Origin: Chitinophagales bacterium | GTDB lineage: Bacteria > Bacteroidota > Bacteroidia > Chitinophagales > Chitinophagaceae | DNA: 64,000 nucleotides | Reading direction: 5' to 3' | Assembly: GCA_015654695.1 (NCBI GenBank) | Contig: JAATGJ010000068.1 | Coordinates: 29,730-93,729 of the forward strand | In this document: positions 54,458 through 63,588 of the stretch, in pieces | Position numbering within the stretch: position 1 is the stretch's first letter | Layout: each line of letters opens with the position of its first letter | Notes under the pieces: model-generated | The model's input: only the letters and a program-made list of their open reading frames with translations | What the model was told of the DNA's origin: nothing | Databases searched by the model: none | Position numbers and translations under genes: made by a program

Positions 54458-55570
54458 ATGAAAATTAGCCTCTTACCGGTACTCGCCATCAGCCTGCTTT
54501 CCTTATCCATAGCGGGTTCCGGGCAAACCACCGGCTGGTATAAAAGCTTTACCGGTGCTATCAGTAAATCCCCGGTCACACTTCACCTGCACAAGATGGG
54601 GCAAACTTATGCAGGCTACTACTATTATAACACCGTGCAGCAACCTATTTATTTAATTGGCGACGATACAGCCACCGGTGATGGAAGGATCAGGCTCAAC
54701 GGATTTGCCCCGCAAAATGATGCTGATTATACCAGCGAAGTACTGACCCTTTCTATTAAAGGCAGTAAATGCACCGGTCAATGGCAAAAAGATGAAACAG
54801 CTACAGGCCTGCCTTTTTCAGCTACGGAGAAATATCCTTCTTCTTTCCTCTTTGACATGATCTATACGGCAGAGACGGTAAAACTGAAACCGGAAATGGC
54901 CGGATCACCTGAAGCCAGTTTTGAAGCGGCGTCAGTATGGCCAAAAGAAAAAACAACGGCTTCTGTTTTTACACGATTATTGATCAATGCGGCGTTTGGC
55001 GCTACTAATACAAGGCAGGAGATCGGGAAAACATTACTGGATAATAAAAAGGAGTTTATTGATCACTACCTGGAAGAAAACAAAAATGTACCGGATAGTG
55101 AGATCGTTCAAAACATACAGAGCTATACTAACAGTGAAACACGCCGGATGCTGGTAGTATATCATTCTCCCCAACTACTGACCCTGGGCAGCCGCTATTA
55201 CAGCTATGCAGGTGGCGCACATGGTAACTATGGTACGACCTATACAACGATTGATCTTTCTTCTATTAAAAAATTGGTGCTGGCTGATATACTCACACCC
55301 GATGGTATTGATAATTTAAACGGGTTGCTGGAAAAACATTTTCGCCAACAGTATAGACTGGAAGATACTGAATCGTTAGGTGAAGGTGGCTTGTTTGAAG
55401 ATACCATCGCGGCCAACGATAATTTCTATATTACGGGAAAAGGTATTGGCTTCAGCTACGCCCCTTACGAAATAGGACCTTATGCGCTGGGAGAGATCAA
55501 TCTTTTTATCCCGTTTACGGAGTTAAGCGCTTACCTGCAACCCGATTTTAAAAAACTGATCAGCCCCTGA
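54458..55570 (+). CDS. Secreted DUF3298 (RsiV-like) protein
   Basis: A 370-residue exported protein: signal peptide ~1-22 ([14 protein letters not shown]). The N-terminal part ([34 protein letters not shown]) is a beta-sandwich of unknown use. The C-terminal part (~170-365) is DUF3298: [47 protein letters not shown] and [34 protein letters not shown]. The same domain in RsiV binds lysozyme, but many secreted forms have no known ligand. Its stop codon region overlaps the end of convergent pyrH by 11 bp. Confidence 0.83.
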   Translation: MKISLLPVLAISLLSLSIAGSGQTTGWYKSFTGAISKSPVTLHLHKMGQTYAGYYYYNTVQQPIYLIGDDTATGDGRIRLNGFAPQNDADYTSEVLTLSIKGSKCTGQWQKDETATGLPFSATEKYPSSFLFDMIYTAETVKLKPEMAGSPEASFEAASVWPKEKTTASVFTRLLINAAFGATNTRQEIGKTLLDNKKEFIDHYLEENKNVPDSEIVQNIQSYTNSETRRMLVVYHSPQLLTLGSRYYSYAGGAHGNYGTTYTTIDLSSIKKLVLADILTPDGIDNLNGLLEKHFRQQYRLEDTESLGEGGLFEDTIAANDNFYITGKGIGFSYAPYEIGPYALGEINLFIPFTELSAYLQPDFKKLISP

Positions 55571-56273
55571 CAAGTGTTCCTACTTTTTCGCCGGTTACTA
55601 CGCGGCGCAGGTTACCTTCTTTGTTCATATCAAAAACAATAATAGGAAGATTGTTCTCCATGCAGAGTGTGAATGCTGTCATATCCATTACCCGGAGATT
55701 TTTGGTAAGACATTCCTGGAAAGTAATGTTGCCGTATTTGGTAGCGGTGGGGTCTTTCTCGGGATCGGCAGTATAGATGCCATCTACCCTTGTGCCTTTC
55801 AATATTACATCGGCGCTGATCTCAATCGCCCTGAGTGAACCTGCTGTATCTGTGGTAAAATAAGGGTTGCCTGTCCCGGCCCCGAATATCACGACACGGT
55901 TTTTTTCCAGGTGGCGGATAGCTCTCCGGCGGATATAGGGTTCAGCTATCTGCTCCATTTTTATAGCGCTTTGCAAACGTGTATATATGCCTGCCCTTTC
56001 CAGTCCTGCCTGCAACGCCATGCCATTAATAACGGTAGCGAGCATCCCCATATAATCTCCGTGCGCTCTTTCTATACCGGTTTCGGCTTCATTCATTCCC
56101 CGGTAAATATTACCCCCGCCAATAACAATAGCCACCTGCACGCCTAACTCTGTTATAGATTTAATATCGAGTGCATACTGGCTGATGACTTTGGAATCAA
56201 GACCAAAATTTTTATCACCCATCAATGCTTCACCGGAAAGTTTTAGCAGGATTCGTTTGTACTTAGGAAGCAT
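55560..56273 (-). CDS. pyrH: UMP kinase
   Basis: A 237-residue cytoplasmic kinase converting UMP to UDP. Typical motifs are [80 protein letters not shown] and KVQT-type [16 protein letters not shown]. It is shown here apart from the tsf-rpsB operon that carries it in many bacteria. TATCTTCG about 45 bp upstream (minus strand) is a weak -7 candidate. Confidence 0.95.
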   Translation of the reverse strand: MLPKYKRILLKLSGEALMGDKNFGLDSKVISQYALDIKSITELGVQVAIVIGGGNIYRGMNEAETGIERAHGDYMGMLATVINGMALQAGLERAGIYTRLQSAIKMEQIAEPYIRRRAIRHLEKNRVVIFGAGTGNPYFTTDTAGSLRAIEISADVILKGTRVDGIYTADPEKDPTATKYGNITFQECLTKNLRVMDMTAFTLCMENNLPIIVFDMNKEGNLRRVVTGEKVGTLVRG

Positions 56274-56491
56274 GCGCCTATTGAAGATTTAAAAAGTTAG
56301 GGGTTTGATTAGCGCTGCGAAGATAGGGGAATTTGGGTAAGGCTGATCGGGCAGTAGACGCATTAAAAATTGGTAAATACAGCACACGGATGACACGGAT
56401 AAAACGGATTTACACAGGTATTTTTTGTCAGATCCCTACCAGTTCAGCGTTATTGCAGATAAAGCATACTTGAAAAGATTTTCACAGATTT
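56274..56491. other. Spacer between pyrH and MITE copy B with ACGGAT word repeat
   Basis: No gene. Around 56379-56412 the words CACGGATGACACGGATAAAACGG repeat ACGGAT several times; a shorter relative (CACGGATTTAACGGATG) lies at 12221-12236 between the GH109 and kinase genes. Confidence 0.45.
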
Positions 56492-56716
56492 ATACCAATT
56501 AGACATCAAAAAAATATCTTATGACGTTGGGTTAATCGCTAAATCTTTTACCACATTAGACACATAGCCACATAGAAATACGCACATAGAGCTCTATTCA
56601 CGCTTTTGACCGGACAAGTCGTGAAAACCTATGTGCCTATGTTTATGTGTTCAAAATAAAAAGTGTAATCGTCCTAAAGTATGTGCTTAGTATCCCGTTT
56701 AAATGTCCAATTAGTA
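56492..56716. mobile_element. MITE-like element, copy B
   Basis: A 225 bp element with terminal repeats ATACCAATTAGACAT and ATGTCCAATTAGTAT, the same ends as copy A. The shared interior includes ACATCAAAAAAATA near the left end, GTGAAAACCTATGTGCCTATG in the middle and TAAAGTATGTGCT near the right. It lies between pyrH and the response regulator gene and carries no ORF. Confidence 0.72.
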
Positions 56717-56804
56717 TTAATGAGTCTTTCCTGAAGCAGCTATCCAAGCATCATTATAGAAATTGTTGCTGAAAACAGGATATAGATGAAGCAGTAAATG
56801 AAAT

Positions 56805-57470
56805 TTATACCCACTTATTTTTATGCGCCAGGGATATTACCTGCGCCCTTGAGTTTACATGGAGTTTCTCATAAATATTGGCAATATGCTTCCTGACTGT
56901 GAGTACGCTGATATTTAAAACAGACGAAATCCTTTTGGCATCCCAGCCATTTATCATGTATTGCAGTATCTCCTGTTCCCTGCCGGTGATGGCATCAGGC
57001 ATCGCTCCCTGCGCTGATTGTTCAGCAACAGTTGCCTGGCTAAGAAGCTTGAGTGTTTTGCGGGCAATAGCGGGGCTCATGGGTGCGCCGCCAAATTCTA
57101 CTACGTTAATAACGGCTTCCTGTAATACAGGAGCGGGTTCATGTTTTAATAAATAACCGGAAGCGCCTGCTTTGATAGCTTCAAATACTTTTTCATCATC
57201 ATCAAAAATGGTAAGAACAATATAGTGTATCTCCGGGTAGAGTGATTTGGCTATTCGTATCGTTTCAATGCCATCCAGCTCGGGCATTTCGAGGTCCATA
57301 AAAATAACCTGCGGCAACTGGTTGTACGGAAGACCTTTTAATTCTTCGAGGCACTGGTTGCCATTTTCCGCTGAAAATACCAGCCGCAGGTTTCCCGCAA
57401 CCTGCATTTTTTGCATAAATGTGTTGCGGTTTATTTTATTGTCTTCGGTAAGTGCAATAGAAAAACTCAT
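56805..57470 (-). CDS. NarL/LuxR-type response regulator
   Basis: A 221-residue cytoplasmic regulator. The receiver domain has the acidic pair and phospho-acceptor in SIALTEDNKINRN and VIFMDLEMPELDGIETI (aspartate in FMDLE), with switch residues in YIVLTIFDDDEKVFEAIKAGASGYLLKHE. The C-terminal LuxR-type helix-turn-helix is ITGREQEILQYMINGWDAKRISSVLNISVLTVRKHIANIYEKLH. It follows the sensor kinase gene by 45 bp, the two forming a cognate pair. Target genes are not apparent. Confidence 0.9.
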   Translation of the reverse strand: MSFSIALTEDNKINRNTFMQKMQVAGNLRLVFSAENGNQCLEELKGLPYNQLPQVIFMDLEMPELDGIETIRIAKSLYPEIHYIVLTIFDDDEKVFEAIKAGASGYLLKHEPAPVLQEAVINVVEFGGAPMSPAIARKTLKLLSQATVAEQSAQGAMPDAITGREQEILQYMINGWDAKRISSVLNISVLTVRKHIANIYEKLHVNSRAQVISLAHKNKWV

Positions 57471-57515
57471 AAGTATGACTATAAATATCCCTCTTGCAGT
57501 CTATTAAAAAAATAA

Positions 57516-59444
57516 TCAATTTGTAGTAGGTGATATCTCTACTACTGTTCCACCTTCTTCTCCATTCAACCAGTGAATATTCCAACCGGCTTCTTTACTG
57601 CGGTTCTTCATATTTACTACGCCATTGCCGCCGCCCATTTTCTTATTGAGCGCCGACATTCCCGTGCCATCGTCAGCTATTGTTATTTTCCATTGCTTTT
57701 CGCTTTCAAAATAAACCCTTATGTTTTTCGCGGAACTATGTTTTAGTGAATTAAGAATAGCTTCCTTGGTTACCTGGTAAAGATGAAAGGCATGGGCCGG
57801 GGGCAGCAATATGTCGGAACTGATATGCTCGGTAACATCAATATTTACTTTTGGATAACTGGCGCCGATACGCTGAATAAAAGATTTAACCCTGTCGCTG
57901 ATGGCTGTTAATGAAAGGTTGTCTTTTTTCAACACCCAGATGGTATCATTCAACTGGGATACTATTGACTGTGAATTTATTTTTAGTTCCTGTAATGCGG
58001 CTTCATGATCCTGGTGTAAACCAATCTGGTCAACATTGCTGGCAATAGCCGCGGCATAGGCGCCGAGGTTATCATGCAGGTCGGCGGCAATCCGTTTTCG
58101 TTCATTTTCTTCGGCTTTGGCAATAGCCTGTGCAGATAAGTATTTTTCTTCTTCGCGTAATAGTTGATTTTTGAGATTTTCTTTTTTCCGGTAATTACTG
58201 AATATCAAATAGAATATGACCATCCCCAGTACCAGTAATCCTATTGACCCGTATAACCAGTAATTATTTTTTATCAGCGCTAATTTTTGCTGCGCAATAA
58301 TATTTCCGTTTTTTTCTGTTTCATACTTCGCCTGCATTTCCGCGAGTGATTGTGCAGAGTTTTTTTGATATACAGAATCTTTAAGACTGATAATGTTTTC
58401 CAGCATTGCCGAATATTGGCCAGCATTGCCGGACGCTTTATAGTTTTCCGCCAAACTGCTGTAGAGAAAAAGGAGCTTGGCGCCTATCTTATAGTGTGTG
58501 GCGATGGCAATGCCTTCATTACAAATGGCAATACCTTTTTCCGGCTGGCCATTATGGGCGTAATAAAGACCCAACTGGCTCATATCTGAAACAATATAAA
58601 AAGGATCGCCAATTAGTTTTCTTATGGCTACCACTTCTTTTAAAGGGAGCTCCGCCATACTTGCTTTCCCTGATCTTACCAGTAACTGGGCCTGTATGGC
58701 TAAAGAGTTGGAAAGCGCAAACAGGTTTTCATGCTTCCTGGAATAGTTAATGGCTTTGCTGATAAAATAAAAAGCCGAATCTGTTTTTCCGAGGCTATTA
58801 TAATTGAGTGCGAGATTGGCGAACAGGATGCCATATTTTTCCAATAGTAATGTATCGGGCGTAGTACGTAATGCTTTCAGGTGCCATACCAATGCATCTC
58901 TTGCCCGGCCTATTTCCAGGTAGGCCCATCCAATTAATGTTTTCCCTTTTATTTGCAGCAGCAGATCATTAGTTTTTTCTCCTCCATTAATTACCTGGTA
59001 GCCCATATCAATAGCTTCTTTGTATTGATTCTTGCGCATGAAGCAGCGTCCTTTCTGATTAAAAAGGTTGGCCTGTAATACGGGGTCATTGACTTTGCCG
59101 GAGGATAATATATCAAGGCATTTATTGGCGGTGGCCAGGGAAGAATCTATAAGTCCCCTGGTGGTAAGTGCGCCGGATTCATAATACATGGCCTGCACTT
59201 CATCATGCAGGTTGTTAAGCTGCCCTGCGAGTAATCTTGCATTTTCTGCATAGGCCATCAATGTATCAGGATGCAACGTGTAACCGAGTTCACATAAAGC
59301 AAAAATGGCTTTTACTTTTTCTTCATTGGTTTTTGCTGCCCGGACATTTGTTTTTAAGCCGTCAATAATTTTTGTTTGCGCAAAACCGCAAAGTGCAGGC
59401 GTACAAAAAAAACAAGAAAGTAAGGCTATCCTGAATCGTATCAT
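57516..59444 (-). CDS. TPR-containing sensor histidine kinase (HisKA_3/NarX type)
   Basis: A 642-residue sensor. A signal sequence (~1-22) and TPR-like helices (~40-370) make a periplasmic sensor region, followed by a membrane helix (~395-415, YGSIGLLVLGMVIFYLIFSN). The HisKA_3 dimer helix holds the phospho-accepting histidine in ENERKRIAADLHDNLGAYAAAI (~H458). The ATPase has KEAILNSLKHSSAKNIRVYF (N-box), ADDGTGMSALNK and GNGVVNMKNRSKEAGW (G-boxes). It pairs with the adjacent response regulator. The signal is unknown. Confidence 0.88.
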   Translation of the reverse strand: MIRFRIALLSCFFCTPALCGFAQTKIIDGLKTNVRAAKTNEEKVKAIFALCELGYTLHPDTLMAYAENARLLAGQLNNLHDEVQAMYYESGALTTRGLIDSSLATANKCLDILSSGKVNDPVLQANLFNQKGRCFMRKNQYKEAIDMGYQVINGGEKTNDLLLQIKGKTLIGWAYLEIGRARDALVWHLKALRTTPDTLLLEKYGILFANLALNYNSLGKTDSAFYFISKAINYSRKHENLFALSNSLAIQAQLLVRSGKASMAELPLKEVVAIRKLIGDPFYIVSDMSQLGLYYAHNGQPEKGIAICNEGIAIATHYKIGAKLLFLYSSLAENYKASGNAGQYSAMLENIISLKDSVYQKNSAQSLAEMQAKYETEKNGNIIAQQKLALIKNNYWLYGSIGLLVLGMVIFYLIFSNYRKKENLKNQLLREEEKYLSAQAIAKAEENERKRIAADLHDNLGAYAAAIASNVDQIGLHQDHEAALQELKINSQSIVSQLNDTIWVLKKDNLSLTAISDRVKSFIQRIGASYPKVNIDVTEHISSDILLPPAHAFHLYQVTKEAILNSLKHSSAKNIRVYFESEKQWKITIADDGTGMSALNKKMGGGNGVVNMKNRSKEAGWNIHWLNGEEGGTVVEISPTTN

Positions 59445-59642
59445 GCTCTGTGGTTAGGTAATCGGGTATTGATTCTAAAAATATCCAATAATTCGTTGCC
59501 GGTCAAACCCGTTTTCGGTCTTTATTGATTTTCCATCCTAAATAAGGAAGTTATATCAAAAGTCAATTGTTGTAATGCCGGAAGGTATTTTTCTTTGTGG
59601 CTCTTTGCGACCTGGCGGGAAACGCTTTGGAGACAGCCCTCT

Positions 59643-60551
59643 TTATTTTTTTATTGCCTTTACCGAATATACCATGGGTATCTTTCCTTCCATGCCTTTG
59701 ATACACCAGTTACCATCTTCACCCTGAATGATATTGCTAAAGCAGGGATACGGTGAATAAGTAAACTCATTGAAGTGTTCGATCTGTAACCCTTGTTTTA
59801 TTAACGCATTCAATACTTCACTGATGCTGTGGTTCCAGCTATATTCTTTCCCTTTTATATTGGCATCCCGGTCTGTATAGGTTCCATAGTTTTCCGTAAC
59901 GATCAGTTCCCTGTTTTCGTAAAAATATTTGATATGAGTAAACTCATCATCAAACATCCATACTACGGGATGAAATTCCGCCATATAAAATATACCGCCG
60001 GGTTTTAAGTAATGAGAGATGATCTCCGCCCATTTATCTAAATCAGGTAACCAGCCAACAACACCGTAAGAAGTGAAAATAATGTCAGCCTCCCCCGAAC
60101 GAAGTTCCCAACCTTCACTTTGTTCGGTTGCCTCCAAAGGAGGGGCTTCAAAAGACTCCGAATTTCCTGGATACAAATCGTACACATTGCAGCAAATGAA
60201 TTTCGCATTTAATCCTATTTCATCATTTAGTTTCTTTGCTTCGTTGATCGCTTCATCAGAAATGTCAATACCGGTTACATGGGCGCCAAGCCTTGCCCAG
60301 TTCAGGCTATCCATTCCGAAATGACATTGCAGGTGAAGCATTTTCTTTCCTTTTACATCACCAAGCTCATTTAATTCGATTGGAGTAAGAACGTTTTTTC
60401 CTGCTTTGAAACCGGCAAGATCATAAAAGGAAGAGTCTTTGTGAACAGCGGTTCGTTGGTTCCAAAGATGTTTATTGGCTTCGAAGTATTGGTGATAATT
60501 TTCCAAGATCAGCAAATATAAATAAAGTGTCCTCTTTGAAAAGAAACGCAA
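59643..60551 (-). CDS. Class I SAM-dependent methyltransferase with an in-frame repeat insertion
   Basis: A ~290-residue cytoplasmic methyltransferase. Motif I is KMLHLQCHFGMDSLNWARLGAHVTGIDISDEAI, followed by FICCNVYDLYP and ADIIFTSYGVVGWLPDLDKWAEIISHYLKPGGIFYMAEFHP. Residues ~134-155 (EAPPLEATEQSEGWELRSGE) are encoded by a palindromic DNA repeat and sit in the loop before the ADIIFTSYG strand. The ORF's first ATG gives MRFFSKRTLYLYLL, which is unlike the family; a TTG at 60504-60506 giving (M)ENYHQYFEANKHLWNQ is a more probable start. Substrate unknown. Confidence 0.8.
   Translation of the reverse strand: MRFFSKRTLYLYLLILENYHQYFEANKHLWNQRTAVHKDSSFYDLAGFKAGKNVLTPIELNELGDVKGKKMLHLQCHFGMDSLNWARLGAHVTGIDISDEAINEAKKLNDEIGLNAKFICCNVYDLYPGNSESFEAPPLEATEQSEGWELRSGEADIIFTSYGVVGWLPDLDKWAEIISHYLKPGGIFYMAEFHPVVWMFDDEFTHIKYFYENRELIVTENYGTYTDRDANIKGKEYSWNHSISEVLNALIKQGLQIEHFNEFTYSPYPCFSNIIQGEDGNWCIKGMEGKIPMVYSVKAIKK
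60087..60150 (-). repeat. Palindromic element inside the methyltransferase gene
   Basis: Outer arms GCCTCCCCC-type and GGAGGGGCTT flank CGAACGAAGT...ACTTTGTTCG. The centre CTTCACTTTGTTCG matches the intergenic element at 8707-8770. The unit is read through in frame. Confidence 0.6.
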
Positions 60552-60577
60552 ATACTATTAAAACGAGGAGTGTTACA

Positions 60578-61084
60578 TTATTTCAGACATTGCTCATATA
60601 TCGCATCCGAAATATCCTCCAGCAGGTGATGATGGTCTTTCCCATCCGGCATGGATGATCTAAAACAAATTTCGCGCTGTGAAGGAATTATTTCAAGGTA
60701 TAGCCAACAAGGGTAGATAATATCTGTTTCTTTATTACTGGCAACAGAAACCGTATCTTTTTTAACAGCTTCTGCAATAACAATTCCCTTATTGTTATCG
60801 TTGATAGTAACATAGTGTACGGTAAATTTTTCCAACAATTTTGTGTTCGTTAATTCGGTCAGCTTGTGACTGAAAGAAGCAATGTGTATGTTCTCCGGTA
60901 ATTGCCGGACCCTTATCAGCATGCCCAATGACTCTTCAAATGATGCAACGGTAAGTGCGCCGCTTTTAAGTCCTTCAATTAATTTATGCGCCGCTCTTTT
61001 GTTTTTATCCATAGCCCATTGTGTACGAAGCCAGGCTACTCCCGCTACCACAACTATAACTGCTCCTATTGCGAGTTTGATCAT
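60578..61084 (-). CDS. Unknown protein with one N-terminal membrane helix
   Basis: A 168-residue protein: a hydrophobic helix at residues ~3-20 (LAIGAVIVVVAGVAWL) and a soluble part rich in charged residues (KNKRAAHKLIEGLKSGALTVASFEESLGMLIRVRQ, ... HHHLLEDISDAIYEQCLK). No known family recognised. It lies downstream of tsf beyond a strong bidirectional-looking hairpin, and 26 bp upstream of the methyltransferase start. Only architecture can be stated. Confidence 0.6.
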   Translation of the reverse strand: MIKLAIGAVIVVVAGVAWLRTQWAMDKNKRAAHKLIEGLKSGALTVASFEESLGMLIRVRQLPENIHIASFSHKLTELTNTKLLEKFTVHYVTINDNNKGIVIAEAVKKDTVSVASNKETDIIYPCWLYLEIIPSQREICFRSSMPDGKDHHHLLEDISDAIYEQCLK

Positions 61085-61105
61085 GTGAATTTGCCCGTTT
61101 ATACA

Positions 61106-61140
61106 AATAACTTAGGGAGTATAAAACTCCCTAAGTTATT
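61106..61140. terminator. Perfect 15-bp palindrome terminator between tsf and the 168-residue protein gene
   Basis: AATAACTTAGGGAGT, a 5-nt loop ATAAA, and the exact complement ACTCCCTAAGTTATT. Flanking T-rich bases on both sides allow it to end transcription of tsf on the minus strand. It lies about 26 bp past the tsf stop codon. Confidence 0.8.
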
Positions 61141-61166
61141 AATTATTGCAATATAAACTATTGTAA

Positions 61167-62003
61167 TTATCCCAGCGCCACTCTCTTAAACTCAATCACT
61201 TTCACATCACCTGACTCTTTCAAATAATCAGCGATGGTCTTGCTGCTGTCTTTTACAAAAGCCTGGGCTGTCAGGGTTTGTTCTTTGAAGAAAGCGCCCA
61301 TTTTGCCTTCGGCGATCTTAGACAACATTTCATCAGGCTTACCCGCCATCTTCGGATCTTGTTTCATCAGCTCAACAATGATGTCTTTTTCACGGGCAAT
61401 AACACTGGCGGGAACACTGGCGGCATCTACTGCAACAGGATTCAGCGCAGCGATCTGCATCGCTACATCTTTACCCACTTCAGCGGCTTCTTTGCTCAAT
61501 CCTACCAATACACCAATACGGTAAGCGCCATGAATATAAGAAGCTACATAAGGAGCATCTATCCTTTCAAATTTTGTAACGCCTATTTTCTCACCGATAG
61601 AAGCCAGCTTATCATTCACCAGTTCTGTTACGGTAGCCTTACCCGCTTTTGCCGACATCAGTTCCTCGAGGCTTTTTACATTACCTGCAATAGCCGCATC
61701 AGCAATGCTCTGACCGAAAGCGACGAAGTCAGCATTCTTTGAAACGAAATCTGTTTCGCAGCTTACACACACAACGATACCTGTTTTTTTATCAGCAGTT
61801 GTCTGCGCGATGACTACGCCTTCTTTGGCTTCACGGTCACTTCTTTTAGCCGCTACTTTCTGGCCTTGCTTGCGCAACCAGTCAATGGCCGCTTCAAAAT
61901 CACCATTGGTTTCTGTTAAGGCCTTGCGGCAATCCATCATACCTGCGCCAGTAGCCTGGCGAAGTTTATTTATATCCTGTGCACTTATTGTTACTGTACT
62001 CAT
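61167..62003 (-). CDS. tsf: Translation elongation factor Ts
   Basis: A 278-residue nucleotide-exchange factor for EF-Tu. Signatures are [42 protein letters not shown] (UBA domain), [31 protein letters not shown] (the TDFVxxN motif) and [11 protein letters not shown]. It is the last gene of the rplM-rpsI-rpsB-tsf operon, separated from rpsB by a repeat-bearing 90 bp spacer. Confidence 0.96.
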   Translation of the reverse strand: [278 protein letters not shown]

Positions 62004-62093
62004 ACCCCAGACCCCTAAAGGGGATTTATTTTTTAATTAATAATGTTTTAAAACCCTGATAAACTCTCTTCATCCCCTTTAGAGGCAAGGGGT
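62004..62093. repeat. Inverted repeat filling the rpsB-tsf spacer
   Basis: Left arm ACCCCAGACCCCTAAAGGGG (62004-62023) and right arm CCCCTTTAGAGGCAAGGGGT (62074-62093) are near-exact complements, each also a small palindrome. Together they could fold the spacer into a cruciform or a long RNA hairpin. Confidence 0.62.
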
Positions 62094-63005
62094 TTATCTT
62101 CTTCCGCCACCCGGGCCTCTGCTACCACCACCGCCACCGGATGTACGACGTCTTTGTCCACCACCAGCACCACCAGGGCCGCCGGGACCACCAGCACCAC
62201 GGCTTCCCCTGCCTCCACGTCCGCCTTCTGCTTGCGCTTCAGCTTCCATGCGTGCCGCTTTTCTTTCTTTTTCGTCATCGCTCAACTCTTCTGTTTCCTC
62301 ATCTTTTGCAGCCATGCGTTCAGCTAAGCCTTCTGCAATAGCAGCCGTAAGATAATTAGTGATGATAGCGATTGACTTGGTGGCATCGTCATTAGCGGGA
62401 ACTGCGAAATCAACTTTATTAGGATCGCAGTTAGTATCCACCATACCAAAAGTGGTAATGCCAAGGCGTTTTGCTTCAGCGAGCGCAATATGCTCATGAC
62501 CGATATCAACGATAAATAAAGCAGCCGGTACGCGGCCTAACTGGGCGATACCACCGAGTACTTTTTCCATCTTTTCTTTATCGCGGGTTAATGTCAAACG
62601 TTCTTTCTTGGTAACACTGTCAAAGGAACCATCTCCGAGCATCTTTTCAATGCTCTGCATTTTCTTGACGCTCTTACGAACCGTATTGAAGTTGGTGAGC
62701 ATACCTCCCAGCCAGCGTTCTGTGACGAAAGGCATGTTCACCCTTCTTGCACTTTCATTCACGATGTCCTTCGCCTGCTTTTTAGTACCCACAAATAGGA
62801 TCTTTTTACCGCTGCGGGCAATCTGCTTCATAGCAGCCGCTGTTTCCTGCAGGGCATCAACCGTTTTGTTGAGATCAATGATGTGGATACCTTTTTTCTC
62901 AGCAAAGATGTAAGGCAGCATCTTAGGGTTCCACTTCTTTTTCAGGTGACCAAAATGCACACCTGCGTCCAGAAGTTGCTGTTGTAAGGATGTATTATTT
63001 TCCAT
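62094..63005 (-). CDS. rpsB: 30S ribosomal protein S2 with a glycine/arginine-rich C-terminal tail
   Basis: A 303-residue protein. The body matches S2: LLDAGVHFGHLKKKWNPKMLPYIFAEKKGIHIIDLNKT, RWLGGMLTNFNTVRKS, and RLGITTFGMVDTNCDPNKVDFAVPANDDA. The standard S2 ends at about residue 230-240; here it runs on through an acidic linker (KDEETEELSDDEKERKAARMEAEAQAEGG) into ~45 residues of G/R repeats (RGGRGSRGAGGPGG... GGGRR). The tail resembles RGG-type RNA-binding segments and occurs in other Bacteroidota S2 proteins. Second visible last step of the ribosomal operon before tsf. Confidence 0.95.
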   Translation of the reverse strand: MENNTSLQQQLLDAGVHFGHLKKKWNPKMLPYIFAEKKGIHIIDLNKTVDALQETAAAMKQIARSGKKILFVGTKKQAKDIVNESARRVNMPFVTERWLGGMLTNFNTVRKSVKKMQSIEKMLGDGSFDSVTKKERLTLTRDKEKMEKVLGGIAQLGRVPAALFIVDIGHEHIALAEAKRLGITTFGMVDTNCDPNKVDFAVPANDDATKSIAIITNYLTAAIAEGLAERMAAKDEETEELSDDEKERKAARMEAEAQAEGGRGGRGSRGAGGPGGPGGAGGGQRRRTSGGGGGSRGPGGGRR

Positions 63006-63034
63006 ATTTATTCTTTCTTGTTATTATTAATTGT

Positions 63035-63093
63035 ATTAGCTGTGAGCCCTGAGCTTCTCGCTGTGAGAGGGATACCCGCAGCTCATAGCTAAT
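63035..63093. repeat. Inverted repeat in the rpsI-rpsB spacer
   Basis: ATTAGCTGTGAGC (63035-63047) and GCTCATAGCTAAT (63081-63093) are near-perfect inverted arms of the intergenic word AGCTCATAGC. Confidence 0.6.
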
Positions 63094-63108
63094 AGCCCGT
63101 GGCTTTCC

Positions 63109-63498
63109 TTAACGTTTAGAGAACTGGTAGCTTCTTCTTGCTTTCTTATGACCGAATTTCTTACGCTCTACGGATCTCGGGTCACGTTTCAGCAAACCGG
63201 CTGCTTTTAATGCAGGGCGAAAGTCGGGGTTCATTTCTACCAATATACGGGCAATACCGAGCATGGCTGCTTCAGCCTGTCCTTTGACACCGCCACCGCC
63301 GGCATTGATCTTAATATCAAATTTGCCGGTAACATCAACCGTTTTTAAAGGCCGCTCTACCTGGTTTTGCAGGTACACGAGCGGAAAATATACTTTGTAG
63401 TCTTTATCGTTGACAATGATCTTGCCCTCTCCTTTGGAAAGAAAGACCCTTGTGACAGCTTCTTTACGACGACCAACACTATTTTTTTGCTTTTCCAT
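63109..63498 (-). CDS. rpsI: 30S ribosomal protein S9
   Basis: A 129-residue protein: NSVGRRKEAVTRVFLSKGEGKIIVNDKDYKVYF, FDIKINAGGGGVKGQAEAAMLGIARILVEM and the C-terminal basic tail RKKFGHKKARRSYQFSKR reaching toward the decoding centre. Length and motifs are normal. It lies after rplM. Confidence 0.97.
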   Translation of the reverse strand: MEKQKNSVGRRKEAVTRVFLSKGEGKIIVNDKDYKVYFPLVYLQNQVERPLKTVDVTGKFDIKINAGGGGVKGQAEAAMLGIARILVEMNPDFRPALKAAGLLKRDPRSVERKKFGHKKARRSYQFSKR

Positions 63499-63526
63499 TT
63501 TTTTATAGATTTTAGAATTCAGTATT

Positions 63527-63588
63527 TAGTATTCAGACAAAACCACTCACTTTCCTTATACTCAGTACTACAATACTGAATACTGTTT
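63527..63588. repeat. Inverted repeat in the rplM-rpsI spacer
   Basis: The words TTCAGTATTTAGTATTCAG and CAATACTGAATACTG are inverted relatives of one AATACTGAATACT unit, again filling a gene-free spacer in the ribosomal operon. Confidence 0.6.
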
